64,000 nt of DNA from an uncultured Acidobacteriota bacterium (lineage in GTDB: Bacteria > Acidobacteriota > Terriglobia > Terriglobales > Acidobacteriaceae). The notes under the pieces are model-generated. The model saw only the letters and a program-made list of their open reading frames with translations, searched no databases and was not told the DNA's origin. Made by a program: the position numbers and the translations under genes. The DNA lies in the NCBI GenBank assembly GCA_903832055.1, contig CAILAC010000012.1, positions 317,943-381,942 on the forward strand, in the 5' to 3' direction. Below, piece by piece: positions 42,561 through 51,116 of the stretch; within the stretch, counting starts at the first letter, position 1, and each line of letters begins with the position of its first letter.

Positions 42561-44213
42561 TCAGAGTTTGGGGTAGGCGAGGCTCTTGAGCTGCTCAATC
42601 GCTTCAGAGGCGCGGGCGCGAAGTTGCACCAGCTCGCCGGCGGATTTCTTGTGCAGCGTCGCGTACGGCATCTGCAGGCGGAAGTTCGAGGCGAGAGCAG
42701 CCTCGTTGCGTTCAAGAAATGTCCAATACAGCGCGGTATAGGGGCAGGAGCCTGCGCCAGTCGAGCGCTTCGCATCATACTGGCAGTGGCCGCAGTAGTT
42801 GGACATGCGGTGAATATAGGCCGCCCCGGAAACGTAGGGCTTGGTCGCGGTCAGACCGCCGTCGGCGTAGGTGGCCATGCCGAGGACGTTGGTTTCGACC
42901 ACCCAGTCGTAGGCGTCGATGTAGGCGATCCAGAACCAGTCGGTGAGCTGGCGGGGAGAGAAGCCGCACAGGGTAGCGAGGTTCGAGAGGACCATAAGCC
43001 GGGTGATGTGGTGCGACCAGCCTTCTTCGATCACCTGGGCGACAACCGTGTCGATACAGTGAAGGCCGGACTTCGCTCCCCAATAAACGGCTGGAAGTGG
43101 GAGTGTGGCGCCGAGAGCAGACGGCGCGGCACCGGCGAATGGAGCCGGCGGATTGGCCGGGGAGGAGCTTTCCAGAGGCACCTGGACAAGGCGATAGCCA
43201 TCGGTTTCGCGGTGCAGGTGCCGCATGAATTCGCGCCAGCCAAGGAGTTGCCGGATAAATCCCTCGGCGCTCGGCAGCGGAATTGCGCCGCGCAACGCAG
43301 CCTCTTCAACATCGCGAATCAGGTCAGCCGGCAGCAGGCGGCTCAGGTTGATCAGCGGCGAAGTACGGCTGTGAAACAGCTGCAGATGATCATCGCGCAT
43401 GGCGTCTTCAAAAGGCCCAAAAAATGGGAGAAGTCGCTGCAGGGCGAATTGCCATTGCTGCTCAGCCTGTTCGCGGGTGACGGGCAGGTTGAAGTTTTCC
43501 AGTGAGCCAAAGTGGTGCGCGTAGTGTTGCTCGACCAGTTCAATTACTTCCTGCGTCAGGTCGTTGGGCGGGAACTCCGGCGGAATGGGCACCGGCAATT
43601 CGTCGCGGAAGGGCTTCCGGTTTTCGCTGTCAAACGAGAATTTGCCGCCCTGCGGCCGGATGCCCTCCATCAGGATGTTGGTTTGCAGCCGCATGTGGCG
43701 GTAGAAGCGGTCCATCACGTAGCTGCGCCCGGCTTTGTAGGGGCCAAAGACCTGGGCAAAGTCCTCAGGCGTCGAGAGCCAGGTGGTGTCGGGAACGATG
43801 CGAAGCCGCAGGCCCTGTTCCTGAGCGAGGGCGAGGTCGAGGCGCAGTTCGCGCTCGGCCGGGTCGGAAACCGTGATTTCCGTCAGGCCATGCTTCTGCT
43901 GTAGATGCAAAAGAGCTTCGCCGTAAGTCTGGCCGGTGAGGTGGTAGAGGACCTTGCAGCCGCGATTTGCCTGCTCCAGCGCAAAGTGCCGCATATTCGC
44001 GAGCAGCAGCACGAGCTTTTTCTTGTGGTACGGGCGACGGTTTCCCTTGGCCCCGGACTCGATGAGTACGATGCCGGTTTCCGAGGCAGGCTGCTCGGTC
44101 AGCGGGCCGGTACGGTCGGTGAGGCGATCGTAGGGGACGTAAATCCAACTGCGATTGGCAATCTCTGCCGGGGTAGGTGCGGCGGGCCGGATGAGGTCGC
44201 GAAAAGGAGCCAT
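42561..44213 (-). CDS. Iron-sulfur bacterial cryptochrome/photolyase (FeS-BCP)
   Basis: 550 residues from the ATG at 44213. The N-terminal Rossmann-like antenna domain and the helical FAD domain match the photolyase-related family. Four cysteines at about 386, 474, 477 and 490 (GLHCIDT, NYCGHCQYD, GSCPYTALYW) have the 88-3-13 spacing expected for the [4Fe-4S] ligands of this class. Characterised members repair (6-4) photoproducts or act as blue-light sensors. SHHITRLMVLSNLATL and FWIAYIDAYDWV are typical FAD-domain segments. An insertion rich in Pro/Ala (residues ~350-373) is unusual. Confidence 0.9.
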   Translation of the reverse strand: MAPFRDLIRPAAPTPAEIANRSWIYVPYDRLTDRTGPLTEQPASETGIVLIESGAKGNRRPYHKKKLVLLLANMRHFALEQANRGCKVLYHLTGQTYGEALLHLQQKHGLTEITVSDPAERELRLDLALAQEQGLRLRIVPDTTWLSTPEDFAQVFGPYKAGRSYVMDRFYRHMRLQTNILMEGIRPQGGKFSFDSENRKPFRDELPVPIPPEFPPNDLTQEVIELVEQHYAHHFGSLENFNLPVTREQAEQQWQFALQRLLPFFGPFEDAMRDDHLQLFHSRTSPLINLSRLLPADLIRDVEEAALRGAIPLPSAEGFIRQLLGWREFMRHLHRETDGYRLVQVPLESSSPANPPAPFAGAAPSALGATLPLPAVYWGAKSGLHCIDTVVAQVIEEGWSHHITRLMVLSNLATLCGFSPRQLTDWFWIAYIDAYDWVVETNVLGMATYADGGLTATKPYVSGAAYIHRMSNYCGHCQYDAKRSTGAGSCPYTALYWTFLERNEAALASNFRLQMPYATLHKKSAGELVQLRARASEAIEQLKSLAYPKL

Positions 44214-44365
44214 GCCTATGATTTTGCTTGAATGACCGTGCCCGTCGGGGTGGGCCTTGGGAATTGGGATTGATGGGGCCAAGCGACCTCGGTTACGATG
44301 GCGTCACGTCGGCTCGCAGAATTTGACCGGCCCGACTCGCTCCAGGCATCGTGAAGGGAAAACGG

Positions 44366-44770
44366 ATGAGTGCTGCCGGAACCAGGGAAAATCCATGGAC
44401 GCTGAAGACGCCGCCGGGAAGTTCGGAGTTTCAGGCGTATCGCGATGAGAGCGCGACGCCGCCGGCGCTGGTAGTCCAGGTAGGCAAGACAGAGCTGCGC
44501 TACCACCTGCGCTGCATTGAAGACCTGCAAGCGATGCTCAAGGCGCACGGAGACTGGGTCCTGCTCGGCAGCGCCGACGAAGGGAAAGATGCGGCCGAAG
44601 GGACGGTCGAGGCCTGGGGACGTTCAGCCGAAAACCCGGTGGGCGGCTGGTACGGGCTGAAAAAGGGACTGCGCGGACGCTTTGGAATGTATGTGCCGCC
44701 CGTGCTGAAAGAGCTGGGTCTGGCCGAGGTCGAGGCCAATCCACGCAACAACCGCATGCGAGCGATTTAG
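44366..44770 (+). CDS. Conserved protein of unknown function (DUF6855-like)
   Basis: 134 residues from the ATG at 44366, with GAAGGGAAAACG before it. The sequence MSAAGTRENPWTLKTPPGSS then FQAYRDESATPPALVVQVGK, LRYHLRCIEDLQAMLKAHGDW and NPVGGWYGLKKGLRGRFGMY resembles a soluble family I know from several soil phyla. I recall it as DUF6855, which I could not confirm. No catalytic motif is clear. It is divergent from the photolyase gene. Confidence 0.75.
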   Translation: MSAAGTRENPWTLKTPPGSSEFQAYRDESATPPALVVQVGKTELRYHLRCIEDLQAMLKAHGDWVLLGSADEGKDAAEGTVEAWGRSAENPVGGWYGLKKGLRGRFGMYVPPVLKELGLAEVEANPRNNRMRAI

Positions 44771-44861
44771 GTTGGCTTGTTCGGCCTGCCGCTGAAATTC
44801 AAAAGCAGCCGATGCTCTCTGGAAAAGACAGGCAACAGGAACAACTCGCAACAAATGCTTG

Positions 44862-45527
44862 CTAGCGGTTGTATCCACCATCGCGCCTGGGTCGGTCGTC
44901 GCGGCGGGGGCCCCTGCCACCTCTGTCACCACGGCCTCCACGGTCGTCACGTCTGCCGCCGCGATCACCAAATCCGGTGCGCTGAGGCATCATTGGGATG
45001 GGCGCGGGCAAGTCGGTGCGGCCTTTGGGATAGACCACCAGGTAGCGCTCCTGACCTTCGCCAATCGACGCGGTTTCCACGTCTTCAATCGATTTGAACG
45101 CGAGGTGCAGCATGCGCCGCTCGCGGGAGTTGGTCGGAGGAAAGCTGTAAGGCGTGCCGGATTGGCGCACCCGCTCCGCAGCGGCATCGGCCGTAAGCTG
45201 AATCTCCTGCTGTCGCAGAGCCTTGAAGTTGAGCGCGTCAAAGCTGACCAGGTCCTGCTCGCGAAGGTCGAGGCGAAGGATCTGGAGAGCGATGTGCTCG
45301 AGCGAACGGAGCAGTTCGCCGCCGCGCTGCGTGAGCAGCGGTGCGTCGGGTCCGCTCAGGTCGACGTTGATAATCTGCGCGCCACTGGCAACGAGTACCG
45401 GGTCAGCACCCTCTGGCGGGGCGCTGGCGCTGATGCGGTACTTGAGCTTGAGCCCGCCGAGTTTCACGACGGAATTCAAAAAGTTGGCGATCTGCTGGGC
45501 AGCTAGTTGGAGATTATCGATTGGCAT
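44862..45527 (-). CDS. R3H-domain RNA-binding protein with Arg/Gly-rich tail
   Basis: 221 residues from the ATG at 45527; a start at 45599 is possible. An N-terminal domain (MPIDNLQLAAQQIANFLNSV, then LKYRISA) resembles a KH-like fold, and the R3H domain follows (YSFPPTNSRERRMLHLAFKS). This architecture is that of KhpB/Jag, which binds RNA. The last ~35 residues are a repetitive DRGGR/DRPRR tail similar to RGG boxes of RNA-binding proteins. It lacks the Jag-N domain and is not next to yidC, the usual Jag location. Confidence 0.8.
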   Translation of the reverse strand: MPIDNLQLAAQQIANFLNSVVKLGGLKLKYRISASAPPEGADPVLVASGAQIINVDLSGPDAPLLTQRGGELLRSLEHIALQILRLDLREQDLVSFDALNFKALRQQEIQLTADAAAERVRQSGTPYSFPPTNSRERRMLHLAFKSIEDVETASIGEGQERYLVVYPKGRTDLPAPIPMMPQRTGFGDRGGRRDDRGGRGDRGGRGPRRDDRPRRDGGYNR

Positions 45528-45586
45528 GACGTACCAGTATTGCAAATTGGGCTGAAGTTGGGGGAATAACTCTTGCCTGACCTTAT

Positions 45587-45616
45587 CCCCACATCCCAAT
45601 ACAGTGAGATGTGGGG
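45587..45616. repeat. Palindromic REP-like element, copy 1
   Basis: Perfect 9-bp arms ccccacatc and gatgtgggg enclose 12 bases. The core gagatgtggggca is repeated, in reverse orientation, in the element at 63320-63347. It lies in the short gap between two minus-strand genes and could also act as a terminator for the membrane-protein gene upstream. Confidence 0.6.
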
Positions 45617-45628
45617 CATCCGGTACTG

Positions 45629-46177
45629 CTACTGGATGGAAGCCGACGCGCCTGCGCCGCTCATCTGGAAGTGCCGAATCGTGGCAGGCACTCCAAAAGC
45701 AACCGTAAGCACCAAGCCAGTCGAGAGCAGGTCGCGGCCGTAGAAGGGCAGGCCGGCTGCGAAGCAGGTCAGCAGGCCGCTGAGGCTGGGGGCGTACAAA
45801 CCGCCAGGGTGGCTGGATTCCAGCCAGACAGCATAGTTTGAAGCGAGAAAGAAGGAGGTCGGGCCGAGCAGTGTGGCTGAGGCCACGCGGAGGGTGGACA
45901 CGCGCTGGCTGAGCAGGATGCGGCCAAGAACGATGGCGGCGGCGTACCAGGCCCAGGTGACCATGTAGGACTGCCAGGCGAAATCGTAGCCGTAGACGCG
46001 GGTCGTCAGGTAGTAGTCCACAACGGCGAGTGCGGCAACCGGCAGGAGCATTTCGCGCATGCTGCGGCGGGCGCCGAAGTAGAGCAATGAACCACCGACG
46101 GCAGTGAATCCGAACCAGCCGGAATGGGGAACGACACGGCTCAGGAGAGCGGCGATCAGAAGCAGATATGCGGGCAT
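45629..46177 (-). CDS. DUF6580-like multi-span membrane protein
   Basis: 182 residues with about five hydrophobic segments. The N-terminus MPAYLLLIAALLSRVVPHSG, together with GWFGFTAVGGSLLYFGAR and GLPFYGRDLLSTGLVLTVAFG, matches the DUF6580 pattern (small membrane proteins resembling cobalt/vitamin transporter S components). No transporter ATPase is nearby, so the function remains open. Confidence 0.78.
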   Translation of the reverse strand: MPAYLLLIAALLSRVVPHSGWFGFTAVGGSLLYFGARRSMREMLLPVAALAVVDYYLTTRVYGYDFAWQSYMVTWAWYAAAIVLGRILLSQRVSTLRVASATLLGPTSFFLASNYAVWLESSHPGGLYAPSLSGLLTCFAAGLPFYGRDLLSTGLVLTVAFGVPATIRHFQMSGAGASASIQ

Positions 46178-46334
46178 TGAAACCTCGAAGGACTTTCTAA
46201 GGATGGTTCAGAAAAGGCCGGAACGCTCTTTCCATTCTGCGGAGCAATCGGGCGGGGGTCAACTTTTACCTGTTGATGCTATCAAGTTTTCCTGCAGCTT
46301 GATTTCAAAAAGAGGTGACTGCGAGCCCGGACCG

Positions 46335-47450
46335 CTATTTCTGTTCGCGACCGTTGAGGAACTGGCCTGCATCTTCGCGTCCGTCGACGATGTAAACCCA
46401 GCCGGAGAGGGCGGAACGGGCAAGGGTGTCTTCGAGACTCTGGTTGGTGCTGGTGGCCATGCGCGGAATGAGGTAAGGGTATGCGAAGCGGAGGTCGGTG
46501 AATTCGACGGCAGACCACTGGCGGCCAGCGGAAAGCTGGGGCGCGGATGTGCCGGGAATGGCTTGGGGACCGAGGTCGAGGACAACAGGCCACTGCGCCC
46601 AATCAAGATAAACCTGGCCCAGCCGGGTGCGGCGGGCTGCCTCTGAAGCGGGGGTAGGGGCGGGTTTGAAGAGGGAGTTGATGCGGGCGTCGCTCTCGAC
46701 CAGGCCAGAGCGGGTGTCCACCTCGGCGGTCTGCCAGGTGGTGCCGGTTTCAATCAGAGCGTGCCAGCGCCAGGGGTTGCCGGGGTAGGGCATGAGGGCG
46801 ATGCGGCGTTCGGGGGTGGGGGTGACGTGAGCATTTTCAACCAGCGTGTGCGCCTGGGCGTGCTCTGCCCAGCGCCAGCACCAGAGCAGAACCATCCCGG
46901 TGAGCGCCGCGATGGCCAGGCCGCGGCCACGGAAACGCATGCGGCGGGCACCGATTTCGCGGTCGGCCAGGCCAAGCAGCGCGGGTAGTACCACCGCAGC
47001 CAGCAGCAGCGCCCAGAGCACCGGTTCAGCGATAAACACAAGGTCGCCCGAATACCAGTGGGCATTGAAGGGGAAAAATGGGCGCAGTCCGTAGTTGTTG
47101 GTCCAGTCGAGCAGCAGGTGGCTCAGGACAGAGATAAGCGCCGAGAAAAATATCCAGAGCCAGTGGATAGGCTGAGCGTCAATCGCCATGCTCTTGCGTT
47201 GGGGAATGTACCGGTGGATGAGCCACACGCAGCCGGTAACGGCAAGCGCGATCACCGGGGCTGCGACAAACGTATGGGTAATGCCGCGATGATGGGCAAA
47301 GCTCTCGACCGGGCCACGCACTGCCCACACCACATCAATATCCGGGGCCTCGGCGGCAAGCACGGCGGCGAGAGTGGCATAAGCAGTGCGGCGGTTCAGG
47401 CCACTACGGCCAATGCAGGCTCCGGTAAGCAGATGAGTGATTGGTTCCAT
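46335..47450 (-). CDS. YdjM-type (DUF457) membrane metal-dependent hydrolase-like protein
   Basis: 371 residues from the ATG at 47450. It begins MEPITHLLTGACIGRSGLNR and has APDIDVVWAVRGPVESFAHHRGITHT, with the His/Asp cluster of the DUF457 family, then LSHLLLDWTNNYGLRPFFPF. About four membrane helices cover residues 15-200. The C-terminal ~170 residues are a soluble domain not usually present in the short E. coli YdjM. The family is annotated as hydrolase from conserved metal-binding residues; the substrate is unknown. Confidence 0.85.
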   Translation of the reverse strand: MEPITHLLTGACIGRSGLNRRTAYATLAAVLAAEAPDIDVVWAVRGPVESFAHHRGITHTFVAAPVIALAVTGCVWLIHRYIPQRKSMAIDAQPIHWLWIFFSALISVLSHLLLDWTNNYGLRPFFPFNAHWYSGDLVFIAEPVLWALLLAAVVLPALLGLADREIGARRMRFRGRGLAIAALTGMVLLWCWRWAEHAQAHTLVENAHVTPTPERRIALMPYPGNPWRWHALIETGTTWQTAEVDTRSGLVESDARINSLFKPAPTPASEAARRTRLGQVYLDWAQWPVVLDLGPQAIPGTSAPQLSAGRQWSAVEFTDLRFAYPYLIPRMATSTNQSLEDTLARSALSGWVYIVDGREDAGQFLNGREQK

Positions 47451-47559
47451 GAGTGGACCCATTTTAGGCTATCCGCGCCGCAACTGTTTTCGCGCTCATC
47501 AAAGCTGGAGTCAGCTTGTGTTACGCGTGAATCTCTGGCAGCATCGCTGAGAGCCTTTT

Positions 47560-47874
47560 ATGCGCAAATCTCGTGAAGTTCCGCTTACCTTGTTAGCCGC
47601 TGTGGCACTTGCCTCCATTGGATGCCATGACGAGCCGCGCCATTGCGTGGACAGCCAAAACCGCCTCGCGCCCGACTCCAACTGTGAAGCGTATTCAGGT
47701 GGGCACGGTGGCGGCGGATATGGGTACCACTACCTGTACGGCGGATCGAGTGGGGGGCGTGTTGGCGACTCCGTCGTAGGCGGCAGCGTCAGCCGCGGCG
47801 GCTTTGGCCATGGTGGGGGCGAGAGTGGTGGTGAGGGTGGCGGCGAGGGCGGCGGCCACGGTGGGGGCGAGTAA
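47560..47874 (+). CDS. Gly-rich lipoprotein, YgiB-like position
   Basis: 104 residues. A lipobox ASIGC (Cys ~22) follows a hydrophobic signal (PLTLLAAVALASIGC). Two further cysteines lie in CVDSQNRLAPDSNC. The rest is dominated by Gly with His, Tyr and Glu, in GGGE-like repeats at the end. Its stop overlaps the next gene's ATG by one base (TAATG). In enterobacteria the lipoprotein YgiB (DUF1190) precedes the ATP-grasp YgiC in the same way, so this is probably the functional counterpart. Confidence 0.72.
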   Translation: MRKSREVPLTLLAAVALASIGCHDEPRHCVDSQNRLAPDSNCEAYSGGHGGGGYGYHYLYGGSSGGRVGDSVVGGSVSRGGFGHGGGESGGEGGGEGGGHGGGE

Positions 47875-49037
47875 TGCGCCGTCACAGCATTTCTCCGCGG
47901 CCAAACTGGCAGTCACAGGTAGAAAAAGTGGGGCTGACCTTCCACACTCTCGAGAACGGCAGCCCCTACTGGGATGAATCAGCCTATTGGGAGTTCACCG
48001 CCGCTGAAGTAGACCGGTTGGAAGCAGCGACTGCCGAGATTCAGCAGATGGCGCTGGCTGCAGGCGATCTGATTCTGGAGCGCGACTGGCTCAGCCGCAT
48101 GCAGATTCCGGCAGCTGCAGCAGAGCGCATCCGGCAGACCTGGCAAAGCGAGCCGCCGGCCCTCTATGGTCGCCTGGACCTGGCCTTTGACGGGCGCCAA
48201 ATCAAGCTGCTGGAGTACAACGCTGACACGCCGACGGCCCTCGTCGAGGCAGCCGTCGCTCAGTGGTACTGGCTCCAGGACTGCTTCCCCCGCGAAGATC
48301 AGTTCAACTCCCTGCACGAAAAGCTCGTCGCCAAATGGAAGGACCTGACCCCCTATGTAGCGCAGCCCGTCTGCTTTGCCCACGATGGTGCCGAAGAAGA
48401 CGCGATGACCGTGACCTATCTGCGTGACACCGCGCAGCAGGCTGGGCTAAGCACAACCGGGCTGGCCATGCACGAGATTGGCTGGGATGAGAAAAAGCTG
48501 GGCTTTGTCGACCTGCACGAGCAGCCGATTGAAACGCTCTTCAAGCTCTACCCCTGGGAGTGGCTGCTGGCCGATTCCTTTGCGGAACATGCGCTCGGGA
48601 CAATGAATGCCGAGGCGCAAAAGGCGCGGCCAGGTGTCACCCAGTGGATCGAGCCGATCTGGAAGATGATGTGGTCAAACAAAGCCCTGCTTGCCATCTT
48701 GTGGGAGATGTATCCGAACCATGAACTGCTGCTGCCAGCCTACCTCGGCGCTCCGCGCAACCTGCAGAATTACGTGCGCAAGCCCTTGTTTGGGCGCGAG
48801 GGCGGCGGGATCACGGTGTTTCGAAACTGGGCCCAGGCCGAGGGGGCAAACCCGGCTGCCGTCCCCGACGCAGCCTGTGTCTACCAGGCGCTCGCCCCGC
48901 TGGCCCAGGTCGATGGCCGCACAGCAGTGATTGGCAGTTGGCTGGTGGATGGCGAACCGGCCGGCATGGGTATCCGCGAGTCAGAGGGCCTCATCACCAC
49001 CAATACCAGCCGGTTCGTGCCCCATCTGTTCCGGTGA
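47874..49037 (+). CDS. Glutathionylspermidine synthase-like ATP-grasp protein (YgiC/YjfC family)
   Basis: 387 residues. WQSQVEKVGLTFHTLENGSPYWDESAYWEF at the N-terminus, LYGRLDLAFDGRQIKLLEYNADTPTALVEA in the middle, and LFKLYPWEWLLADSFAEH plus IWEPIWKMMWSNKALLAILWEMYP-like segments are typical of the synthetase domain of this family, with GREGGGI as ATP-binding loop. The E. coli relatives YgiC and YjfC lack proven glutathionylspermidine synthesis, so the amide product is unknown. It is translationally coupled to the lipoprotein gene upstream. Confidence 0.87.
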   Translation: MRRHSISPRPNWQSQVEKVGLTFHTLENGSPYWDESAYWEFTAAEVDRLEAATAEIQQMALAAGDLILERDWLSRMQIPAAAAERIRQTWQSEPPALYGRLDLAFDGRQIKLLEYNADTPTALVEAAVAQWYWLQDCFPREDQFNSLHEKLVAKWKDLTPYVAQPVCFAHDGAEEDAMTVTYLRDTAQQAGLSTTGLAMHEIGWDEKKLGFVDLHEQPIETLFKLYPWEWLLADSFAEHALGTMNAEAQKARPGVTQWIEPIWKMMWSNKALLAILWEMYPNHELLLPAYLGAPRNLQNYVRKPLFGREGGGITVFRNWAQAEGANPAAVPDAACVYQALAPLAQVDGRTAVIGSWLVDGEPAGMGIRESEGLITTNTSRFVPHLFR

Positions 49038-49170
49038 CGACGGCGCAGGCAGGGCGATGGTGGTTGATGTAGTGGGGATGAAAATCAGTGCTCGCATATC
49101 CGGCTAAAAGATACGACAATGATTTCTGCATCGAGAATCATCACGCGTATCAATCGAATGCGGGAGCACG

Positions 49171-50004
49171 ATGACAGAGAAGCCCAGAACAGGCCACCTG
49201 GCAAACGCCTGGATCAATATCGACAAAGGTGCGGATCCTGGCTTCTTTGTTCGCTTTCTCGACGCTTCCAGAGTGCGCGCCCTGGCATTTGCCCGGTCTA
49301 ACCCTGACGCCGCATTCGCGCATCTGGCTTTGAAATCGGGGATGACGATTCTGGACTGCGGATGTGGAACCGGAGACATGCTTGCGCTCATGGCACGATT
49401 GACTGCGCCAGGCAAAGCCAGTGGGGGCGACCTGAGTGCGGCCATGATCCAGGAGGCCAAAACTCGATCCTCCTCTTCGGGAGTCACAAACGTCGACTTC
49501 AACGTCATGGACGTCCAGAAAATCCCGTTTCCAGATCAGAGCTTTGACCGGGTCCTGGCCACTCAATTGCTCATCCATGTTCCCGACCCACACAAGGCGT
49601 TCCGTGAGATGTGCCGCGTCACCGCGCCCATGGGCCGGGTCGCCCTTTCTGACATGGATTGGGATGGCCTCCTCGTCGGTTGCTCAAACCTCGAGATTGG
49701 GCGCCGTTTCACGCGCCTTTTCAGCGATGGCATCCGAAACCCCGTCGTTGTCCGGGAATTCGCAGGCTGGTTCAAGGCTGAGGGCTTCGTGAACATCCGG
49801 ACCATTCCGGTTCCACTCGTTTTTGATGATTGGGCCTTCTTCAGAGAGTGGATGATTGCGCCTTCACTGCCCCACTTCATCGCGCAGGGCGCTATGAGCC
49901 GTGAAGAAGCGGAGTTTTTCGTTGCGGATCTTGAAAGTCGAAACGCCGCAGGCAAATTCCTCGCCGCCTGTACACTTTACACCGTCGTCGCAGATCGGCC
50001 TTGA
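49171..50004 (+). CDS. SAM-dependent class I methyltransferase
   Basis: 277 residues with a good RBS (GGGAGCACG). The SAM-binding motif ILDCGCGTGDMLALMARL (residues ~66-83) is followed by GGDLSAAMIQEA, FNVMDVQKIPFPDQSFDRV and LIHVPDPHKAFREMCRVTAPMGRV, the UbiE/MenG-like pattern. The C-terminal domain resembles those of small-molecule methyltransferases. Substrate unknown; neighbours give no clue. Confidence 0.85.
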   Translation: MTEKPRTGHLANAWINIDKGADPGFFVRFLDASRVRALAFARSNPDAAFAHLALKSGMTILDCGCGTGDMLALMARLTAPGKASGGDLSAAMIQEAKTRSSSSGVTNVDFNVMDVQKIPFPDQSFDRVLATQLLIHVPDPHKAFREMCRVTAPMGRVALSDMDWDGLLVGCSNLEIGRRFTRLFSDGIRNPVVVREFAGWFKAEGFVNIRTIPVPLVFDDWAFFREWMIAPSLPHFIAQGAMSREEAEFFVADLESRNAAGKFLAACTLYTVVADRP

Positions 50005-50079
50005 CCAGGCAGCGCGCCATCAGCCTTTCCAGCGAAAGGCACAACAATCGTGAATCATTGATGATGCGTCAAAGCCGGG

Positions 50080-51057
50080 TTAAGACGATTCCAAAGCAGT
50101 CTTCATCCCGGCCCAGCTCGCGCGCGAGCAGGCTTCCGGAGTACCGCCGCCAGTCCAGTGCGTTTCAAGGCTCACCGCTTCGCGATAGCCCGCCAGCTTG
50201 AGCGCGCGAAACTGCGCCGCCCAATCCGGCAGCCCCTGCCCCACCGCAGCCCATTCAAAGCCCGCTTTCGTCTCCGCCTTGCGGACTGCGCATTTCACGT
50301 GGCAGTGGCCAATGCGGTTCTTCGGCAGCAGCGCAAATCCCTCGGGAAAAGCATCGGTTTCACCCCGGGCGACCGCGTTCCCTGGGTCCCAGTTCAGCAT
50401 CAGATGAGGGCTCGCCACGGCGGCGAGAGTCGCCACGGATTCGCGGGCAGTGGCCGTGTTGCACTCAAACTCGTTTTCGAGCACCAGGATCTTGTCATGT
50501 TTGCCAGCCGTCTCGGCCGCTTCCGTCAGCTTGGCGTTGATGGCGGCGCGATAAGGTGCCTGGTCGTCAAGGCGCCAGAAGTCAAAGCAGCGAATCCGGC
50601 TGGTCTTGAACTGTTTGGCGAGCGCGATGCATCGCTCAAGCAGATCCTCCTGCTCCTTGAAGGCAAAGCTGGCCCCATGAGCATCCTGCGCATGGTCCAC
50701 GAGCGGACTCGATTTCGAGCGGGGAGCGCCGGGAAAGTCCGTCTTGAAGAGTGGGCTGGCAATATCCGTGACCCACAGCTTGTATTTATTCAGAATGGCG
50801 TTGGCTTTGGCGATATCGGCATCGTCGAGCTTGGAGATGTTCTTGCCCCAGAGAGTGCGGAGTTCCACCCATTGCATGCCAAAGTCATTCGCGGCGACCG
50901 CGCACGCATGGTCAAAGTCAGGCGAGATTTCGTCAGTGATGACGGCGACCTTGAAGGGCATCTTTGCCGCCGCCCGCAACAGGCTGGGGTCAATTGAAAA
51001 TGCACAGGCTGCGACTCCCCCGGCAGCGACGAATTTGCGGCGGGTTAACGCGGTCAT
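50080..51057 (-). CDS. Tat-exported sugar phosphate isomerase/epimerase-like TIM barrel
   Basis: 325 residues. MTALTRRKFVAAGGVAACAF is a twin-arginine signal. The body is an AP-endonuclease-2-like TIM barrel as in xylose isomerase-like proteins: VAVITDEISPDFDHA, VLENEFECNTA with a metal-ligand Glu, LMLNWDPGNAV (Asp), and HCHVKCAV (His). Metal-dependent isomerase or epimerase activity on a sugar or inositol is likely. It is divergent from a related gene at 51117 with 59 bp between start codons. Confidence 0.87.
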   Translation of the reverse strand: MTALTRRKFVAAGGVAACAFSIDPSLLRAAAKMPFKVAVITDEISPDFDHACAVAANDFGMQWVELRTLWGKNISKLDDADIAKANAILNKYKLWVTDIASPLFKTDFPGAPRSKSSPLVDHAQDAHGASFAFKEQEDLLERCIALAKQFKTSRIRCFDFWRLDDQAPYRAAINAKLTEAAETAGKHDKILVLENEFECNTATARESVATLAAVASPHLMLNWDPGNAVARGETDAFPEGFALLPKNRIGHCHVKCAVRKAETKAGFEWAAVGQGLPDWAAQFRALKLAGYREAVSLETHWTGGGTPEACSRASWAGMKTALESS

Positions 51058-51116
51058 GGCTTCTCCTGCAAGGAATCATTGGACATTCCAGGCGAAGCCA
51101 TCTTAGTATCGCTGCC

